From: an uncultured Bacteroidia bacterium | GTDB taxonomy: Bacteria > Bacteroidota > Bacteroidia > Bacteroidales > UBA932 | Direction: 5' to 3' | NCBI GenBank assembly: GCA_902768985.1 | Contig: CACXNA010000016.1 | Coordinates: 62,001 to 126,000, forward strand | DNA: 64,000 nt | Part shown: positions 1 through 10,278 of the stretch, piece after piece | Layout of the letters: each line of letters opens with the position of its first letter | Position numbering within the stretch: position 1 is the stretch's first letter | The notes under the pieces: generated by a model | Database searches by the model: none | Seen by the model: only the letters and a program-made list of their open reading frames with translations | What the model was told of the DNA's origin: nothing | Position numbers and translations under genes: made by a program

Positions 1-3000
1 CGAAGCCGGGTCTTACCGAAACGGGGAACGCCAGCCTTGTCGGTGTACGCGCAGATCTCGTCGATGCTCGCACCGTCGAAGATCGGGGTGCTGAACTTCA
101 GGCCCAGGCGGGCGCCGGCCCAACCGAGGACCGTCTCGTAGATCTGTCCGAGGTTCATTCGGGAAGGCACGCCGAGCGGGTTCAGCACGATATCCACGGG
201 AGTACCGTCCTCGAGGAACGGCATATCCTCCTGGCGGACGATCTTCGCGACGATACCCTTGTTACCGTGGCGGCCGGCCATCTTATCACCGACGGTGATC
301 TTACGCTTCTTGGCGATGTACACCTTGGCAAGCTGCATCACGCCGTTCGGGAGCTCGTCGCCCACCTTGATCTTGTCCATCTCACGCTTGCAGATCGCCT
401 GCTCGGTCTTGAGGGCGATGCAGTAGTTGTTGATCAGGTCGCGGATCAGCAGGTTGGCGTCCTTGTCGGTCGTCCACTTGGCGGACGTGATGTTGGTATA
501 GTCGATGCTCTTGAGCATCTCGGTGGTGATCTTCTTGTCCTTCGGGATGATCTCCACGCCGTAGAGGTCGGAGATACCGGCGCTCTTGCGGTTCTTCGTG
601 AGGATCACGAGCTTCTGGATGAAGTCGGCGTACAGTTTCTCGGCCTTGCGGTCGAACTCGGCCTGACGCATCTCGAGGCGGGTCTTCTGGTCGTTCTTGG
701 CCTGGCTCTTCTTGCCGGTCTCCTTGGAGAGCTTGGCATAGAGGGCGGTGCCGACGACCGTACCGCTCAGGGACGGGTTGGCCTTGAGGGAAGCGTCCTT
801 GACATCGCCGGCCTTGTCGCCGAAGATGGCCTTGAGGAGCTTCTCCTCCGGGGACGGATCGCTCTCACCCTTCGGGGTGATCTTACCGATCATGATGTCG
901 CCCGGCTCGATGTGCGCGCCGATGCGGACGATACCGTCCTCGCCGAGGTTCTTGGTGGCATCCTCGCTGACATTCGGAATGTCGGAAGTGAGCTCCTCCA
1001 TGCCGCGCTTGGTGTCGCGGACTTCGGTGAGGTACTCATCCACGTGGATGGAAGTGAGGACATCCCACTTCACCATCTCCTCGGAGAGCACGATGGCATC
1101 CTCATAGTTGTAACCCTTCCAAGGCATGAACGCGACCATCAGGTTGCGGCCGAGGGCGAGCTCACCGTTCTGGGAGGCGTAGCCCTGGGTCAGCACCTGG
1201 CCCTTCTCCACCTTGTCGCCCTTGGAAACGATAGGCGAGAGGCAGATCGTGGTGCTCTGGTTGGTCCTGCGGTAGATAGGGAGCTTGTAGACCGTCTCCT
1301 CCGGGGAGAAGCTGACGAATTTTTCGTCCTCGGTCTGCTCGTAGCGGATGCGGATCTCGTTGGCGTCGACATAGGTCACCTCGCCCTTGCGCTCGGCGAT
1401 GAACTGGGTGCGGGAATCCAGGCAGACGCGCTCCTCCAGGCCGGTACCCACGATCGGGGACTCCGGCTTCAGAAGGGGAACGGCCTGGCGCATCATGTTC
1501 GCACCCATGAGGGCGCGGTGCGCATCGTCGTGCTCCAGGAACGGGATGAGGGAGGCCGCGACCGAAGCCATCTGGTTCGGGGCGACGTCCATGTAGTTGA
1601 CCTCTTCCTTGGTGACCACCGGGAAGTCAGCCTCGAGGCGGCACTGGATGCGGTCTTCGAGGATGTTGCCATCGTTGTCCATGCGGACGTTGGCCAGGGA
1701 GACGAGCTTGTTCTCTTCCTCCTCGGCGCTCATGTAGTGGCAACCGGCGGCGGTCAGGTCGACCTTGCCGTCCTTGACGTCACGGTACGGGGTCTCGATG
1801 AATCCCAGCGCGTCGATGCGGGCATAGACGCACAGGGAGGAGATCAGACCGATGTTCGGACCTTCTGGGGACTCGATAGGGCAGAGGCGGCCGTAGTGCG
1901 TGTAGTGCACGTCACGGACTTCGAAGCCCGCGCGGTCGCGGCTCAGACCACCGGGGCCGAGAGCGGAAAGACGACGCTTGTGGGTGATCTCCGCCAGCGG
2001 GTTGGTCTGGTCCATGAACTGGGACAGCTGGCTCGTGCCGAAGAACGAATTGATCACGGAAGAGAGCGTCTTCGCGTTGATCAGGTCGATCGGGTTGAAC
2101 TGCTCGCTGTCGCGCACGTTCATGCGCTCGCGGATGGTGCGGGCCATACGGCTCAGACCCACGCTGAACTGGTTGGCCAGCTGTTCGCCGACCGTGCGGA
2201 CACGGCGGTTGGACAGGTGGTCGATATCGTCGACCGCGGCCTTGGAATTGATCAGCTGGATGAGATACTTGATGATCTCGATGATGTCGGTGTTGGTCAG
2301 AACACGCACGTCCGGAGCGATGGTCAGGCCGAGCTTCTTGTTGAGGCGGAAACGGCCGACATTGCCCAGGTCGTATCTCTTCTCCGAGAAGAAGAGCTTG
2401 TCGATGACGTCACGGGCCGTGCTCTCATCCGGCGGTTCTGAGTTGCGGAGCTGTTTGTAGATATAGTTGACAGCGCCGAGTTCGGTGTTGGTAGGATCCT
2501 TCTGCAGGGTGTTGAAGATGATGGCGTACTCGTTGGAGCCCACCTCGTCCTTCTGCAGGAGGATGCTCTTCTCATCGGCTTCGAGGATGGCCTCGATGGT
2601 GTTGTCGTCGAGGATCTCGCCACGGTTGACGATGATCTCGATACGCTCAACGGGGGTCACCTCGCCGGTGTCCTCGTCGATGAAGTCCTCGAACTTGGTC
2701 TTCAGCACGTTGTTGGCGAGCTTGCGGCCCTTGCCGGCCTCCAGGTTCTCGGGCGTCACCTCGATCTCGTCGGCCAGGTCGAAGATATCGATGATGTCTT
2801 TGTCCGCGTTGTAACCGATCGCACGCAGGAGCGTGGTCACGGGCAGTTTCTTCTTGCGGTCGATGTACGCATACATGACATTGTTGATGTCGGTAGCGAA
2901 CTCGATCCAGGATCCCTTGAAGGGGATGATGCGGGCGGAATAAAGCTTCGTGCCGTTGGCGTGCATGCTCTGGTCGAAGAACACGCCCGGGGAGCGGTGG

Positions 3001-3437
3001 AGCTGGGACACGATGATACGCTCGGATCCGTTGATCACGAACGTACCGGCAGGCGTCATGTAGGGAATGTCCCCGAGATAGACGTCCTGCACGCGGGTGT
3101 CGAAGTCTTCATGCTCCGGATCCGTGCACGAAAGGCGGAGTTTTGCCTTGAGCGGGACATTGTAGGTCAGACCGCGCTGCAGGCATTCCTCGATGGAATA
3201 CTTCGGAGGATCGATGAAGTAATCGATGAACTCAAGTTTGTAGTTGTTCCTCGTATCCTCAATCGGGAAGATCTCCTGGAATACCTGGTAAAGGCCCTCG
3301 TTCTTGCGGTTCTCCGGCGTAGTCTCCAGCTGGAAGAAGTCCTTGAAGGACTTGAGTTGCACCTCCAGCAGGTCCGGATACTCCAGGATCTTGGATGTTG
3401 CGAAGTTAATACGCTTGTTTGTTGCCTTTTTTGACAT
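1..3437 (-). CDS. rpoB: RNA polymerase beta subunit (partial, C-terminus beyond window)
   Basis: Beta subunit of core RNA polymerase; it forms part of the catalytic cleft and carries the rifampicin pocket. About 1145 codons are present from the ATG at 3437 ([15 protein letters not shown]). Family members in Bacteroidota are about 1270 residues, so roughly the last 125 residues lie outside the window. Recognisable blocks include [20 protein letters not shown] with [10 protein letters not shown] (rifampicin region, near 1970-2045), which looks wild type, and the GRHGNKG stretch near 270. It lies 117 bp after rplL, behind a terminator-like hairpin at 3486-3522 that may attenuate read-through. 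Identity is certain; only the end is missing. Confidence 0.98.
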   Translation of the reverse strand, partial: MSKKATNKRINFATSKILEYPDLLEVQLKSFKDFFQLETTPENRKNEGLYQVFQEIFPIEDTRNNYKLEFIDYFIDPPKYSIEECLQRGLTYNVPLKAKLRLSCTDPEHEDFDTRVQDVYLGDIPYMTPAGTFVINGSERIIVSQLHRSPGVFFDQSMHANGTKLYSARIIPFKGSWIEFATDINNVMYAYIDRKKKLPVTTLLRAIGYNADKDIIDIFDLADEIEVTPENLEAGKGRKLANNVLKTKFEDFIDEDTGEVTPVERIEIIVNRGEILDDNTIEAILEADEKSILLQKDEVGSNEYAIIFNTLQKDPTNTELGAVNYIYKQLRNSEPPDESTARDVIDKLFFSEKRYDLGNVGRFRLNKKLGLTIAPDVRVLTNTDIIEIIKYLIQLINSKAAVDDIDHLSNRRVRTVGEQLANQFSVGLSRMARTIRERMNVRDSEQFNPIDLINAKTLSSVINSFFGTSQLSQFMDQTNPLAEITHKRRLSALGPGGLSRDRAGFEVRDVHYTHYGRLCPIESPEGPNIGLISSLCVYARIDALGFIETPYRDVKDGKVDLTAAGCHYMSAEEEENKLVSLANVRMDNDGNILEDRIQCRLEADFPVVTKEEVNYMDVAPNQMASVAASLIPFLEHDDAHRALMGANMMRQAVPLLKPESPIVGTGLEERVCLDSRTQFIAERKGEVTYVDANEIRIRYEQTEDEKFVSFSPEETVYKLPIYRRTNQSTTICLSPIVSKGDKVEKGQVLTQGYASQNGELALGRNLMVAFMPWKGYNYEDAIVLSEEMVKWDVLTSIHVDEYLTEVRDTKRGMEELTSDIPNVSEDATKNLGEDGIVRIGAHIEPGDIMIGKITPKGESDPSPEEKLLKAIFGDKAGDVKDASLKANPSLSGTVVGTALYAKLSKETGKKSQAKNDQKTRLEMRQAEFDRKAEKLYADFIQKLVILTKNRKSAGISDLYGVEIIPKDKKITTEMLKSIDYTNITSAKWTTDKDANLLIRDLINNYCIALKTEQAICKREMDKIKVGDELPNGVMQLAKVYIAKKRKITVGDKMAGRHGNKGIVAKIVRQEDMPFLEDGTPVDIVLNPLGVPSRMNLGQIYETVLGWAGARLGLKFSTPIFDGASIDEICAYTDKAGVPRFGKTRL

Positions 3438-3485
3438 ATTCTGCCGATGGAAACGGTTGGAAATGAAAGAAAAACTTAAATACGG

Positions 3486-3522
3486 AAAAAAGGTTTAGAG
3501 CCTGATAACCCGGCTCTAAACC
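3486..3522 (-). terminator. Terminator/attenuator hairpin between rplL and rpoB
   Basis: An 11-bp perfect inverted repeat (GGTTTAGAGCC at 3492-3502, GGCTCTAAACC at 3512-3522) with a 9-nt loop is followed on the minus strand by six T (3491-3486). It has the form of an intrinsic terminator, yet sits inside the rplL-rpoB transcript. By analogy with the rplL-rpoB attenuator of E. coli, partial termination would set the ratio of ribosomal protein to polymerase mRNA. Its function here is inferred. Confidence 0.75.
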
Positions 3523-3554
3523 TGTTTGTCCCCGAAAGCAGGGAGAGGTTGGAG

Positions 3555-3929
3555 TTATTTAATCTCAACCTCAGCGCCGGCTTCCTCAAGAGCAGCCTTG
3601 AGGGCCTCGGCCTCTGCCTTGGAAATCTTCTCTTTCACCGTGGACGGGGCACCGTCAACGAGATCCTTCGCTTCCTTCAGACCGAGACCGAGCTCAGTCT
3701 TCACGACCTTGATCACGTTAAGCTTGGCCTGACCGGCATTCTTGAGGATGACGTCGAACTCGGTCTGCTCAGCCTCAGCGGCGCCAGCGGCACCACCCTC
3801 AGCGGCGACGACCACAGCAGCGGCTGCAGGCTCGATACCATACTCTTCCTTGAGGATCTTTGCAAGTTCCTGAACGTCTTTTACAGAAAGGTTAACCAAC
3901 TCTTCTGCAAGGGCTTTAACATCTGCCAT
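3555..3929 (-). CDS. rplL: 50S ribosomal protein L7/L12
   Basis: Stalk protein of the large ribosomal subunit, present as dimers on L10, that recruits and stimulates translational GTPases. The 124-residue product has the N-terminal dimerisation helices ([20 protein letters not shown]), an Ala/Glu-rich hinge around residues 35-55, and the conserved C-terminal domain with KINVIKVVK-like ([19 protein letters not shown]) and [10 protein letters not shown] motifs. Length is normal for the family. It is the fourth gene of rplK-rplA-rplJ-rplL and starts 32 bp after rplJ. Confidence 0.98.
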   Translation of the reverse strand: MADVKALAEELVNLSVKDVQELAKILKEEYGIEPAAAAVVVAAEGGAAGAAEAEQTEFDVILKNAGQAKLNVIKVVKTELGLGLKEAKDLVDGAPSTVKEKISKAEAEALKAALEEAGAEVEIK

Positions 3930-3961
3930 AATTTTATATTTTTTAATTGTTAATATTTTGC

Positions 3962-4564
3962 TTATTCTGCTGCAGGAGCCTCAGCTGCCGGGGCCTCAGC
4001 GGCCGGTGCAGCCTCTTCTGCGGGAGCGGGTGCCGCTTCTGCGGGTTTCGCGGAGGCGATCTTCTCGTCGTCCGCCTTGCCCTCAGATGCGTTCTCGAGT
4101 GCGCTGACGATGTTGCGGATCGGGCTCTGGAGGAGACCGATGATGTCGCCGATGAGCTCTTCGCGGGTCTTGATGGAGGCGAGCTGATCGAGCTTGTCTG
4201 CGCCGATGAAGACACAATCCTGCACATAAGCGCCCTTCACGACAGGCTTCGCAAAGCCTTCACGCTGGAGCTTCTTGATGAGCTTACCAGGCGCGGACGG
4301 GACGTTCGTGTACATGATGGCGGTGTTGCCAACCAGGGTCTCGGACAGGGTCTTGATCTCCTCGTTCTCCAGGCCCTTCAGGACGTGGGCGAACAGGGTA
4401 TTCTTGACAACGCTCAGGACAATGCCTTCGTTGAAGCACTCACGACGGAGCTTGCTCGTCTGACCAGCATTCAGCCCGGCAATATCGGTAATGTAGAAAT
4501 TCGGATACTGCTGAAGCTGCGCTGAGATGCTTTCAATAATTTGACCTTTTGCTTCTTTTTTCAT
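3962..4564 (-). CDS. rplJ: 50S ribosomal protein L10
   Basis: Base of the ribosomal stalk; binds 23S rRNA together with L11 and carries L7/L12 dimers on its C-terminal helix. 200 residues. The N-terminal region ([17 protein letters not shown]) and the conserved RRECFNEGI and [11 protein letters not shown] segments identify the family. The C-terminal 35 residues are an Ala/Pro/Glu-rich low-complexity tail, longer than the roughly 170-residue canonical protein but common in Bacteroidota. It starts 12 bp after rplA. The short spacer leaves no room for the long L10-binding leader known in E. coli. Confidence 0.97.
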   Translation of the reverse strand: MKKEAKGQIIESISAQLQQYPNFYITDIAGLNAGQTSKLRRECFNEGIVLSVVKNTLFAHVLKGLENEEIKTLSETLVGNTAIMYTNVPSAPGKLIKKLQREGFAKPVVKGAYVQDCVFIGADKLDQLASIKTREELIGDIIGLLQSPIRNIVSALENASEGKADDEKIASAKPAEAAPAPAEEAAPAAEAPAAEAPAAE

Positions 4565-4576
4565 AATATTGAATTT

Positions 4577-5284
4577 TTACTCAGCACCTTTGGAGAGGAA
4601 TGCCTTGAGATCGATTTTAACACCGGCGCTCATGGTGGAGCACAGGGCTGCGCTCTTCATGTAGGTACCCTTGAGAGCCTGCGGCTTGAGTTTCGCGATG
4701 GCGTTTAGCACCTCCGCGGCGTTCTCGTAAAGCTGCTGGGCGCTGAAGGAAGCCTTACCGATGCCCGTATGAACAATACCGGTCTTGTCGACCTTGAAGT
4801 CGATCTTACCGGCCTTGGAAGCCTTGACGGCAGCGCCGATCTCCATGGTGACCGTACCGGTCTTGGGGTTCGGCATGAGGCCGCGGGGACCGAGGACTTT
4901 ACCCAGGGCACCCACCTTGGCCATCACGGAAGGCGTACAGACGATGACGTCAACGTCCGTCCAGCCACCCTTGATCTTCTCGATGTAGTCGTCCAGACCC
5001 ACGTAGTCGGCACCGGCTTCCTTGGCCTCGTTCTCCTTGTCGGGAGTACAGAGGGCGAGGACGCGCACCACCTTACCCGTTCCGTTCGGAAGGGTGACCA
5101 CGCCACGGATCATCTGGTTGGCCTTACGAGGGTCAACACCGAGGTTCGCGGAGAGCTCGACGGTTGCATCAAACTTAGTAAACGTGATATCCTTTACCAC
5201 CTGGCACGCCTCAGCGAGCGGATACAGCTTGTGAGAATCGAATTTCTCAGCGACTGCTTTCTGATTCTTAGTCAATGTTGCCAT
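4577..5284 (-). CDS. rplA: 50S ribosomal protein L1
   Basis: Large-subunit protein of the L1 stalk, which binds 23S rRNA and helps release E-site tRNA. 235 residues, a typical length. Family hallmarks are [20 protein letters not shown] near the N-terminus, the [12 protein letters not shown] motif in the middle, and the C-terminal [20 protein letters not shown]. It follows rplK with a 14-bp gap, as in the conserved L11 operon. Confidence 0.98.
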   Translation of the reverse strand: MATLTKNQKAVAEKFDSHKLYPLAEACQVVKDITFTKFDATVELSANLGVDPRKANQMIRGVVTLPNGTGKVVRVLALCTPDKENEAKEAGADYVGLDDYIEKIKGGWTDVDVIVCTPSVMAKVGALGKVLGPRGLMPNPKTGTVTMEIGAAVKASKAGKIDFKVDKTGIVHTGIGKASFSAQQLYENAAEVLNAIAKLKPQALKGTYMKSAALCSTMSAGVKIDLKAFLSKGAE

Positions 5285-5298
5285 AACGCGTGTCGATA

Positions 5299-5742
5299 TT
5301 AAAGGTTCTCAGGGAACTCACCGGTGACGGTGATACCCATGCTTCTTGCGGTACCTGCCACCATGCGCATCGCGGATGCGATGGTGAAGCAGTTGAGGTC
5401 CGGCATCTTGCCTTCGGCAATCGCTTTGACCTGGTCCCAGGTGACGGAGGCGACCTTCTTACGGTTCGGCTCACCGGAAGCCTTGTCGATCTTGGCGGCT
5501 TCTTTCAGGGACACAGCCACAGGCGGCTGCTTGACTTCGAAGGTGAAGGACTTATCGGAGTAGACCGTAATGACAACGGGAAGGGTCTTGCCAGCCTGGG
5601 CCTGCGTGGCTGCATTGAAAGCCTTGCAGAAATCCATGATGTTCAAGCCTTTGGAACCGAGTGCAGGTCCTACCGGAGGTGCAGGATTGGCAGCTCCGCC
5701 TTTGATTTGGAGCTTAATGAATCCGGTAACTTCTTTTGCCAT
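5299..5742 (-). CDS. rplK: 50S ribosomal protein L11
   Basis: Binds the GTPase-associated centre of 23S rRNA with L10; the region also senses stringent-response signals in other bacteria. 147 residues, starting [16 protein letters not shown], with the [20 protein letters not shown] signature and the C-terminal [11 protein letters not shown] helix. The start lies 8 bp after nusG. Length and position in nusG-rplK-rplA are canonical. Confidence 0.98.
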   Translation of the reverse strand: MAKEVTGFIKLQIKGGAANPAPPVGPALGSKGLNIMDFCKAFNAATQAQAGKTLPVVITVYSDKSFTFEVKQPPVAVSLKEAAKIDKASGEPNRKKVASVTWDQVKAIAEGKMPDLNCFTIASAMRMVAGTARSMGITVTGEFPENL

Positions 5743-5750
5743 GATAAATG

Positions 5751-6317
5751 TTATTCTTTAGTTACTTGCGTAAAGCTGAGTTCGAGTTGGGTCTTTCTTC
5801 CAAAGATCACCACAATTACTTTGACCTTGCTCCGGTCTTCCAGAATCTCGTCGACGACGCCGCTGAAACCGCTGAACGGACCGTCCGTGATGCGCACGGA
5901 CTCGCCGATCTCATAATTCACGAGGGTCTCTGCTGCGTTGTCTGCATTCTCGTCCTGAACGCCGAGGATCCGCTGTGCCTCTTCATCACGAATAGGCACC
6001 GGGATGCGCTCGAACTGGGCACCGGTGGTCGTTTTCTTTTCGGTGAGGAAACCGGACATGCCGGGGACAAGGTTGCGGATGATGTTCTCAAGCTTGGCAC
6101 TAAGCTCGGCATGGATCAATACATAACCAGGGAAAAGCAGCTTGTCGACTGCCTTTCTTTTGCCGTTTTTAGTGACAATTTCCTTTTTTACGGGAACCAG
6201 TACCTGAGCTACGGTATCCTGAAGTTCGCTTCTTTCGATCTCTTTCTCGAGATATTCTTTAGCCTTCTTCTCCTTCCCTCCTGCTGCCCGCAGAACGTAC
6301 CATTTCATATCGCCCAT
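5751..6317 (-). CDS. nusG: Transcription termination/antitermination protein NusG
   Basis: Elongation factor that clamps RNA polymerase through its NGN domain and contacts Rho or S10 through its KOW domain. 188 residues: the NGN domain begins [19 protein letters not shown] and contains LLFPGYVLI; the KOW motif is at about residues 135-165 ([20 protein letters not shown]). Two in-frame ATGs lie close together (6317 and 6308); MKWYVLRA from the second is the more conserved start, so the first three residues are uncertain. Sits 12 bp after secE. Confidence 0.96.
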   Translation of the reverse strand: MGDMKWYVLRAAGGKEKKAKEYLEKEIERSELQDTVAQVLVPVKKEIVTKNGKRKAVDKLLFPGYVLIHAELSAKLENIIRNLVPGMSGFLTEKKTTTGAQFERIPVPIRDEEAQRILGVQDENADNAAETLVNYEIGESVRITDGPFSGFSGVVDEILEDRSKVKVIVVIFGRKTQLELSFTQVTKE

Positions 6318-6329
6318 AACGAGTCAAGA

Positions 6330-6518
6330 TTACAATGTGTAGATTCCGGTCATCAGAGATTGGAAAGCGAAATCGATCACCCAGAGCACCAGGGCGAGAA
6401 CGATGGTCGTGACGATAACGAGCAGAGCGGAGCTCTGAAGTTTCGCCCACGTCGGCCAAGTCGTCTTCTTGGTGAGCTCGGTGAAAGACTCTTTGCAGTA
6501 ATTGATAAACTTTCTCAT
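6330..6518 (-). CDS. secE: Preprotein translocase subunit SecE
   Basis: Small essential membrane subunit that braces SecY in the Sec translocon. The ATG at 6518 gives 62 residues, MRKFINYCKESFTELTKKTT, with the conserved ELTKKTTWPTWAKLQ amphipathic helix followed by one transmembrane segment (SALLVIVTTIVLALVLWVID). An upstream in-frame ATG at 6575 would add 19 Arg/Pro-rich residues inside the leader hairpin and is unlikely. It lies directly upstream of nusG, as in most bacteria. Confidence 0.95.
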   Translation of the reverse strand: MRKFINYCKESFTELTKKTTWPTWAKLQSSALLVIVTTIVLALVLWVIDFAFQSLMTGIYTL

Positions 6519-6532
6519 CTTTACATTTAATG

Positions 6533-6565
6533 GACGCCGCGAAATGGAAGCGGGAGGGCGGCGTC
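6533..6565 (-). promoter_or_regulatory. Leader hairpin before secE
   Basis: An 8-bp perfect inverted repeat (GACGCCGC 6533-6540, GCGGCGTC 6558-6565) lies between tRNA-Trp and the secE start. It could form a leader hairpin or an RNA-processing site. There is no T-run after it, so it is not an obvious terminator. Confidence 0.4.
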
Positions 6566-6600
6566 TGTTAAACAATTACCAAATCGTAACCTTTGATATT

Positions 6601-6674
6601 TGGCAGGGGAAGCAGGAATCGAACCCACATTGACGGTTTTGGAGACCGCTGAATTACCATTATTCTATTCCCCT
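6601..6674 (-). tRNA. tRNA-Trp (CCA)
   Basis: The minus strand folds as a cloverleaf: acceptor AGGGGAA pairs with TTCCCCT, anticodon loop CTCCAAA gives CCA, and the T-loop is TTCGATT. A genomic CCA end is present at 6603-6601. It lies between tuf and secE, a frequent location for tRNA-Trp in bacteria. Confidence 0.96.
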
Positions 6675-6680
6675 GTATAA

Positions 6681-6708
6681 GGCGGAGCGGGCAAGTGCTC
6701 CCTCCGCC
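6681..6708 (-). terminator. Hairpin downstream of tuf
   Basis: GGCGGAG at 6681-6687 pairs with CTCCGCC at 6702-6708, starting 16 bp after the tuf stop. On the minus strand only a weak TT-A-T follows. It may be a partial terminator or a processing hairpin that separates tuf mRNA from tRNA-Trp. Confidence 0.5.
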
Positions 6709-6724
6709 TTTGTGCTAATCGAAA

Positions 6725-7912
6725 TTAGTCGAGGATCTTGATGACCTGACCGGCACCGACCGTACGGCCACCCTCACGGATAGCGAAACGGAGGTTCTCG
6801 TTCAGAGCAACCGGAGTGATGAGCTGGACGTCGATCTCCACGTTGTCACCAGGCATAACCATCTCGACACCGGCCGGCAGAGTAATCTCACCGGTAACAT
6901 CCAGGGTGCGGATGAAGAACTGAGGACGATACTTGTTGTGGAACGGCGTGTGACGGCCACCCTCTTCCTTCTTCAGAACGTAGATCTGACCGAGGAAGTG
7001 CTTGTGCGGAGTGATGGAACCCGGCTTGGCGATAACCTCACCACGCTTGACTTCCTTCTTGTCGATACCACGGAGGAGGAGACCCACATTGTCACCAGCC
7101 TCACCCTGATCGAGGAGCTTGCGGAACATCTCGACGCCAGTGACGACGGTGCTCTTCGGCTTGTCGTTGAAACCAACGATCTCAGCAGGGTCATTGACGT
7201 GGATGGTACCAGTCTCGATACGGCCGGTAACCACAGTACCACGACCGGTGATGGAGAAGATGTCCTCGATAGGCATCAGGAACGGCTTCTCGTTCTCACG
7301 GACCGGAAGGGGAATGTACTCGTCAACAGCGTCCATGAGCTCCATGACCTTTTCCTCCCACTGCGGCTCACCGTTGAGGGCGCCGAGGGCGGAACCACGG
7401 ATGACGGGAGCGTTGTCACCGTCGAAGTCGTACTTGCTGAGGAGGTCGCGGACCTCCATCTCGACGAGGTCAAGCATTTCCTCATCGTCCACGAGGTCGA
7501 CCTTGTTCAGGAAGACGACCATCTTCGGGACGTTCACCTGCTTGGCGAGGAGGACGTGCTCGTTGGTCTGAGGCATCGGACCGTCGGTGGCGGCGACCAC
7601 GAGGATTGCACCGTCCATCTGGGCAGCACCAGTAACCATGTTCTTCACGTAGTCGGCGTGGCCCGGGCAATCGACATGCGCATAGTGACGATTGGCGGTC
7701 TGATACTCGACGTGAGCGGTGTTGATGGTGATACCACGCTCCTTCTCCTCAGGGGCGTTATCAATCTGATCGAAAGACTTGACTTCGCTCAGACCCTTGG
7801 CAGCGAGCACCTTGGTGATAGCTGCGGTCAGAGTGGTCTTGCCATGGTCAACGTGGCCGATCGTGCCAATGTTGACATGCGGTTTATCCCGCTTGAAAAC
7901 TTCTTTTGCCAT
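6725..7912 (-). CDS. tuf: Elongation factor Tu
   Basis: GTPase that delivers aminoacyl-tRNA to the ribosomal A site. 395 residues, full length. G1 is GHVDHGKTT (residues 19-27), G3 [13 protein letters not shown]4 NKVD, G5 in the RGSALGAL region; domains II (VVTGRIETG) and III ([15 protein letters not shown]) are complete. It lies directly after four tRNA genes, the same order as E. coli thrU-tyrU-glyT-thrT-tufB, and is probably co-transcribed with them from the promoter at 8382-8412. Codon use is strongly biased, as expected for a highly expressed gene. Confidence 0.99.
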   Translation of the reverse strand: MAKEVFKRDKPHVNIGTIGHVDHGKTTLTAAITKVLAAKGLSEVKSFDQIDNAPEEKERGITINTAHVEYQTANRHYAHVDCPGHADYVKNMVTGAAQMDGAILVVAATDGPMPQTNEHVLLAKQVNVPKMVVFLNKVDLVDDEEMLDLVEMEVRDLLSKYDFDGDNAPVIRGSALGALNGEPQWEEKVMELMDAVDEYIPLPVRENEKPFLMPIEDIFSITGRGTVVTGRIETGTIHVNDPAEIVGFNDKPKSTVVTGVEMFRKLLDQGEAGDNVGLLLRGIDKKEVKRGEVIAKPGSITPHKHFLGQIYVLKKEEGGRHTPFHNKYRPQFFIRTLDVTGEITLPAGVEMVMPGDNVEIDVQLITPVALNENLRFAIREGGRTVGAGQVIKILD

Positions 7913-7969
7913 AATATTACGTTTAAAAGTTTGTTTACAAATTAAAACCGGCTTTTAGACCGGCTTTTG

Positions 7970-8041
<72 letters not shown>

Positions 8042-8050
8042 AATATTTTT

Positions 8051-8125
8051 TGGAGCGGGGTAGGAGAATCGAACTCCCATTTCCAGCTTGGAAGGCTGGC
8101 ATAATAGCCATTATACGAACCCCGC
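8051..8125 (-). tRNA. tRNA-Gly (TCC)
   Basis: Minus-strand cloverleaf: acceptor GCGGGGT/ACCCCGC, anticodon stem CCAGC/GCTGG with loop CTTCCAA giving TCC, T-loop TTCGATT. CCA is encoded at 8053-8051. Confidence 0.95.
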
Positions 8126-8162
8126 ATGTTGGAGTAGTCGTCTTGTCCTACTTCCGCTTTTG

Positions 8163-8245
8163 TGGGCAAGGATGGATTCGAACCACCGAAGGTGAAAACC
8201 AGCAGATTTACAGTCTGCCCCATTTGGCCACTCTGGTACTTGCCC
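8163..8245 (-). tRNA. tRNA-Tyr (GTA)
   Basis: Minus-strand class II tRNA of 83 nt with a long variable arm. Acceptor GGGCAAG/CTTGCCC, anticodon loop CTGTAAA giving GTA, T-loop TTCGAAT. Discriminator A, no genomic CCA. Confidence 0.95.
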
Positions 8246-8270
8246 AATTTATCTTACATTGCTGATCGTG

Positions 8271-8344
8271 AGCCGATGGAGGGAATCGAACCCACGACCT
8301 TGAGATTACAAATCACACGCTCTAGCCAACTGAGCTACATCGGC
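8271..8344 (-). tRNA. tRNA-Thr (TGT)
   Basis: Minus-strand cloverleaf: acceptor GCCGATG/CATCGGC, D-arm GCTC/GAGC, anticodon loop TTTGTAA giving TGT. There is a T-T mismatch in the anticodon stem (TGTGA/TCTCA, pair 29-41) and another in the T-stem (GTGGG/CCCTC, pair 50-64). It is the first gene of the tRNA-tuf cluster. Confidence 0.9.
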
Positions 8345-8381
8345 AATGTATTATTTCAAAGCCCCTAGGTTTTTGGGACTG

Positions 8382-8412
8382 CAAAGATAGGAACAATTTC
8401 CTATTTTCCAAA
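8382..8412 (-). promoter_or_regulatory. Bacteroidota-type promoter of the tRNA-tuf operon
   Basis: On the minus strand TTTG (8412-8409), exactly 19 nt, then TATCTTTG (8389-8382). This matches the Bacteroidota primary sigma consensus TTTG-N19/20-TAnnTTTG. It lies just upstream of tRNA-Thr(TGT) and overlaps the last codons of dxs. Confidence 0.9.
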
Positions 8413-10266
8413 CACTTTTTCCAAACTTTTTTTGATGCCGGCGGCGTCGATTCCGCAAGCCGCTTGCTGCTGGGACTGCGAAGCCTGTGCCACGAAGGCG
8501 TCGGGGATGCCGAGCCCGTCCAGGGTGACGGGGCAGCGGTGGGCGGCGACCCATTCGCTGACGGCGCTGTAGAGCCCGCCGGCGAGGCAGCCGTCCTCGA
8601 CCGTGATGAGGTGGCGGTAGCGGCCCGTGACCGCGGTGAGCAGCGCCTCGTCGAGCGGTTTGAGGAAGCGCATGTCATACACGCCAACGCGTCCGGGCCA
8701 GCCGGCGGCGGCTTCCAGGGCGCGGCTCGCGACCGGGCCAAGCGTGAGGATGGCGACCTCGTCGCCTTCCAGCAGGGCCTCGCCGCGGCCGACTTCGAGC
8801 GCTTCGCCCGCCGCCTGCCGCCAGGGCGCACCTTCGCCCATCCCGCGCGGGTACCTTATAATAAAGGGTCCCGTCTCGTGCTTCCAGGCGGTGTACATGA
8901 GCCGCTTGAGCTGCACCTCGTCGCGCGGCGCGCTGACGGTGATGTCGGGAATGCTGCGGTAGGCGGCCAGGTCGAAGGCGCCGTTGTGCGTGGCGCCGTC
9001 TTCGCCGACCAGGCCGGCGCGGTCGAAGCAGAGCACCACCGGCAGGCGCTGCAGCGCCACGTCGTGGATGATCTGGTCGTAGGCGCGCTGCGAGAAGGCG
9101 GAGTAGATGTTGCAGAACGGTTTCATCCCGCCGGCGGCGAGGCCGGCGGAGAAGGTGACCGCGTGCTCCTCCTCGATGCCCACGTCGAAGAAGCGGTCCG
9201 GGTGGCGCGCCGCGAGGAGGTTCATCCCGCAGCCGGTGGCCATGGCGGGCGTGACGCCGACGATGCGGCGGTCCGCCTCGGCGAGCTCGCAGAGCACTTC
9301 GCCGAAGACGTCCTGGTAGCGGTCGCGCGCATGCGGCGTATGGACCCGTTCGCCGGTGGCGGGGTCGAAGTGGCCGGGCGCGTGCCAGGTCACGGGATCC
9401 GCCTCGGCGGCGGGGTAGCCCTTGCCCTTGACGGTGAGGCAGTGCAGCAGGCGCGGGCCGCCCAGGTCCTTGAGCTTGCGCAGCGTGCGGACCACCTCGG
9501 CGATGTCGTTGCCGTCGATCGGACCGAAATAGCGGAAGCCGAGCGACTCGAACAGGGCGCCGCCGGGCTTGCCGACGAACCAGGACTTGAGGGCGCGCAC
9601 CCAGCGCGAGATGAAGCGCCGGAAGGCGTGGTCGCCCAGCAGATCCCAGATGCGGTTCTTAAAGCGGTTGTAGGAACCGCTGGTGGTGATGTTCAGCAGG
9701 TAGCGGTGCAGCGCGCCCGTGTTGCCCTCGATGGACTGGTTGTTGTCGTTGAGGATGACGAGCAGGTCGGCGCGGCTCTCGCCGGCGTTGTTGAGGCCCT
9801 CGAAGGCGAGGCCGCCCGTCATGGCGCCGTCGCCGATCAGGGCGATGACCTTCTCGTGGCGCTCCTGCATGCGCGTGGCCTCGGCGAGGCCCAGCGCGGC
9901 GGAGATGGAAGTCGAGGAGTGGCCGACGCCAAAGGCGTCAAACGGGCTCTCGTCCCGGTTGGGGAAGCCGCTGATCCCGCCCTTCGTGCGCATGGTGGCG
10001 AAGGCCTCCCGGCGGCCGGTCAGGACTTTGTGGGCGTAGGCCTGGTGGCCTACGTCGAAGACGAACTTGTCGGCAGGGGTGTCGAAGACATAGTGCACGC
10101 CCACAATGATCTCCACGGCCCCCAGGCTGGAAGCCAGGTGGCCGGGATTGTGGGAGCAGACTTCGATGATGTACTGACGCAGCTCGGCGCAGAGCGTGCG
10201 CAGCTGCTCAGTACTGAAGTCCTTGATGTCGGCAGGACTGCTGATTCTGTCGAGGAGTTCGTACAC
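8401..10266 (-). CDS. dxs: 1-deoxy-D-xylulose-5-phosphate synthase
   Basis: Thiamine-diphosphate enzyme that condenses pyruvate and glyceraldehyde-3-phosphate, the first step of the MEP isoprenoid pathway. 621 residues, full length. Visible motifs: N-terminal GHLASSLGAVE, the ThDP-binding ALIGDGAMTGGLAFEGLNNAG block split around residue 150, GNDIAEVV, and the transketolase-like DRAGLVGEDGATHNG near residue 430, then the C-terminal transketolase domain (VEDGCLAGG). It starts 12 bp after an MFS transporter gene and is probably co-transcribed with it. Its 3' end overlaps the tRNA-tuf promoter. Confidence 0.98.
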   Translation of the reverse strand: MYELLDRISSPADIKDFSTEQLRTLCAELRQYIIEVCSHNPGHLASSLGAVEIIVGVHYVFDTPADKFVFDVGHQAYAHKVLTGRREAFATMRTKGGISGFPNRDESPFDAFGVGHSSTSISAALGLAEATRMQERHEKVIALIGDGAMTGGLAFEGLNNAGESRADLLVILNDNNQSIEGNTGALHRYLLNITTSGSYNRFKNRIWDLLGDHAFRRFISRWVRALKSWFVGKPGGALFESLGFRYFGPIDGNDIAEVVRTLRKLKDLGGPRLLHCLTVKGKGYPAAEADPVTWHAPGHFDPATGERVHTPHARDRYQDVFGEVLCELAEADRRIVGVTPAMATGCGMNLLAARHPDRFFDVGIEEEHAVTFSAGLAAGGMKPFCNIYSAFSQRAYDQIIHDVALQRLPVVLCFDRAGLVGEDGATHNGAFDLAAYRSIPDITVSAPRDEVQLKRLMYTAWKHETGPFIIRYPRGMGEGAPWRQAAGEALEVGRGEALLEGDEVAILTLGPVASRALEAAAGWPGRVGVYDMRFLKPLDEALLTAVTGRYRHLITVEDGCLAGGLYSAVSEWVAAHRCPVTLDGLGIPDAFVAQASQSQQQAACGIDAAGIKKSLEKVFGK

Positions 10267-10278
10267 GGTTGTAGGATG

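Noticed and set aside
267-2441. A plus-strand open frame of 724 codons opposite rpoB
   Set aside because: Antisense shadow; the minus strand gives a full-length rpoB reading without interruption.
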